Below are positions 14,445 through 14,492 of a stretch of 14,492 nucleotides of DNA, one piece after another. Under the pieces are notes generated by a model, which saw only the letters and a list, made by a program, of their open reading frames with translations, had not been told where the DNA came from and made no database searches. Where the stretch lies: positions 8,457 through 22,948 of the forward strand of contig MHQO01000024.1 in the NCBI GenBank assembly GCA_001820675.1, read 5' to 3'. Position numbers and translations under genes: made by a program. Source of the stretch: Candidatus Sungbacteria bacterium RIFCSPLOWO2_01_FULL_47_10. GTDB taxonomy: Bacteria; Patescibacteriota; Minisyncoccia; Sungbacterales; GWA2-42-14. How positions within the stretch are numbered: the first letter of the stretch is position 1; each line of letters opens with the position of its first letter.

Positions 14445-14492
14445 TATAGAAGCGATTTTCTTTCCGGCGAGCAGGCAAAAAGTGGAGGGGGT
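14445..14492 (-). repeat. Right copy of the 48-bp inverted repeat, cut by the window end
   Basis: The exact reverse complement of 11009-11056, starting 11 nt after the phosphatase stop. Inner identity ends at 14445. The repeat may continue past 14492; the left side suggests what would follow (a purine run, then CTTTTTGCCTGC). Confidence 0.95.

Larger units (their letters stand above)
11009..14492 (+). mobile_element. Candidate inverted-repeat-bounded cassette (dikinase plus phosphatase)
   Basis: Two co-directional genes are tightly enclosed by a perfect 48-bp inverted repeat, with 20 nt on the left and 11 nt on the right between repeat and coding sequence. The interior is AT-rich by eye: a hand count of 12241-12300 gives 14 G+C of 60, against 32 of 60 for 8041-8100 in the PafA-type gene. 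No transposase, integrase or target duplication is visible, so movement is inferred. The repeats could instead be a dispersed intergenic repeat that happens to flank the pair. Confidence 0.35.

Overview
The window looks like a piece of an uncultivated bacterial chromosome. Standard stop codons are used (TAA, TGA and TAG all end recognisable genes). The mix of gene types suggests a Candidate Phyla Radiation/Patescibacteria (Parcubacteria-like) genome: a small-genome style housekeeping helicase, a membrane GT2 glycosyltransferase with a membrane-anchored DsbA-like protein, and a pupylation-type enzyme pair outside the actinobacteria. The taxonomic call is inference only, because no rRNA or other marker gene is present.

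Layout. 1-211 is a non-coding leader with competing hairpins. 212-1594 (+) is a class III PLP aminotransferase closed by a clean intrinsic terminator (1621-1650). 1667-3931 (+) is recG, which carries a tandem 31-bp palindromic repeat read through in frame inside its second helicase lobe. 3936-6570 (-) is a compact run transcribed leftwards: a GT2 glycosyltransferase, a DsbA-family thiol oxidoreductase 3 nt behind it, then a small unrecognised protein. A promoter placed 6 nt before the glycosyltransferase ATG implies a leaderless message. 6655-10328 (-) holds two carboxylate-amine ligase-fold genes of the Pup ligase/depupylase family: a Dop-type gene first, then a PafA-type gene. The Dop-type gene has its own promoter, an attenuator-like terminator/antiterminator in its leader, and its own terminator. 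The gap between the two enzymes has a possible 50-residue gene whose stop codon overlaps an alternative start of the PafA-type gene. No canonical Pup or UBact gene and no proteasome subunit is visible.

10410-11076 is a long non-coding stretch: the Dop leader, a hairpin-dense segment with a tRNA T-arm-like stem, then GC-rich palindromes. 11077-14433 (+) is a visibly AT-rich two-gene unit. It encodes a phosphohistidine dikinase with the three-part layout of rifampin phosphotransferase (ATP-grasp, variable substrate domain, C-terminal His swivel; no PEP-binding barrel) and, 6 nt later, a histidine-phosphatase superfamily protein. A perfect 48-bp inverted repeat flanks this unit (11009-11056 and 14445-14492, the latter cut by the window edge), so it looks like an acquired kinase/phosphatase cassette.

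The two most interesting points are the Dop/PafA pair with its missing or unrecognised protein modifier, and the inverted-repeat-bounded dikinase/phosphatase cassette.
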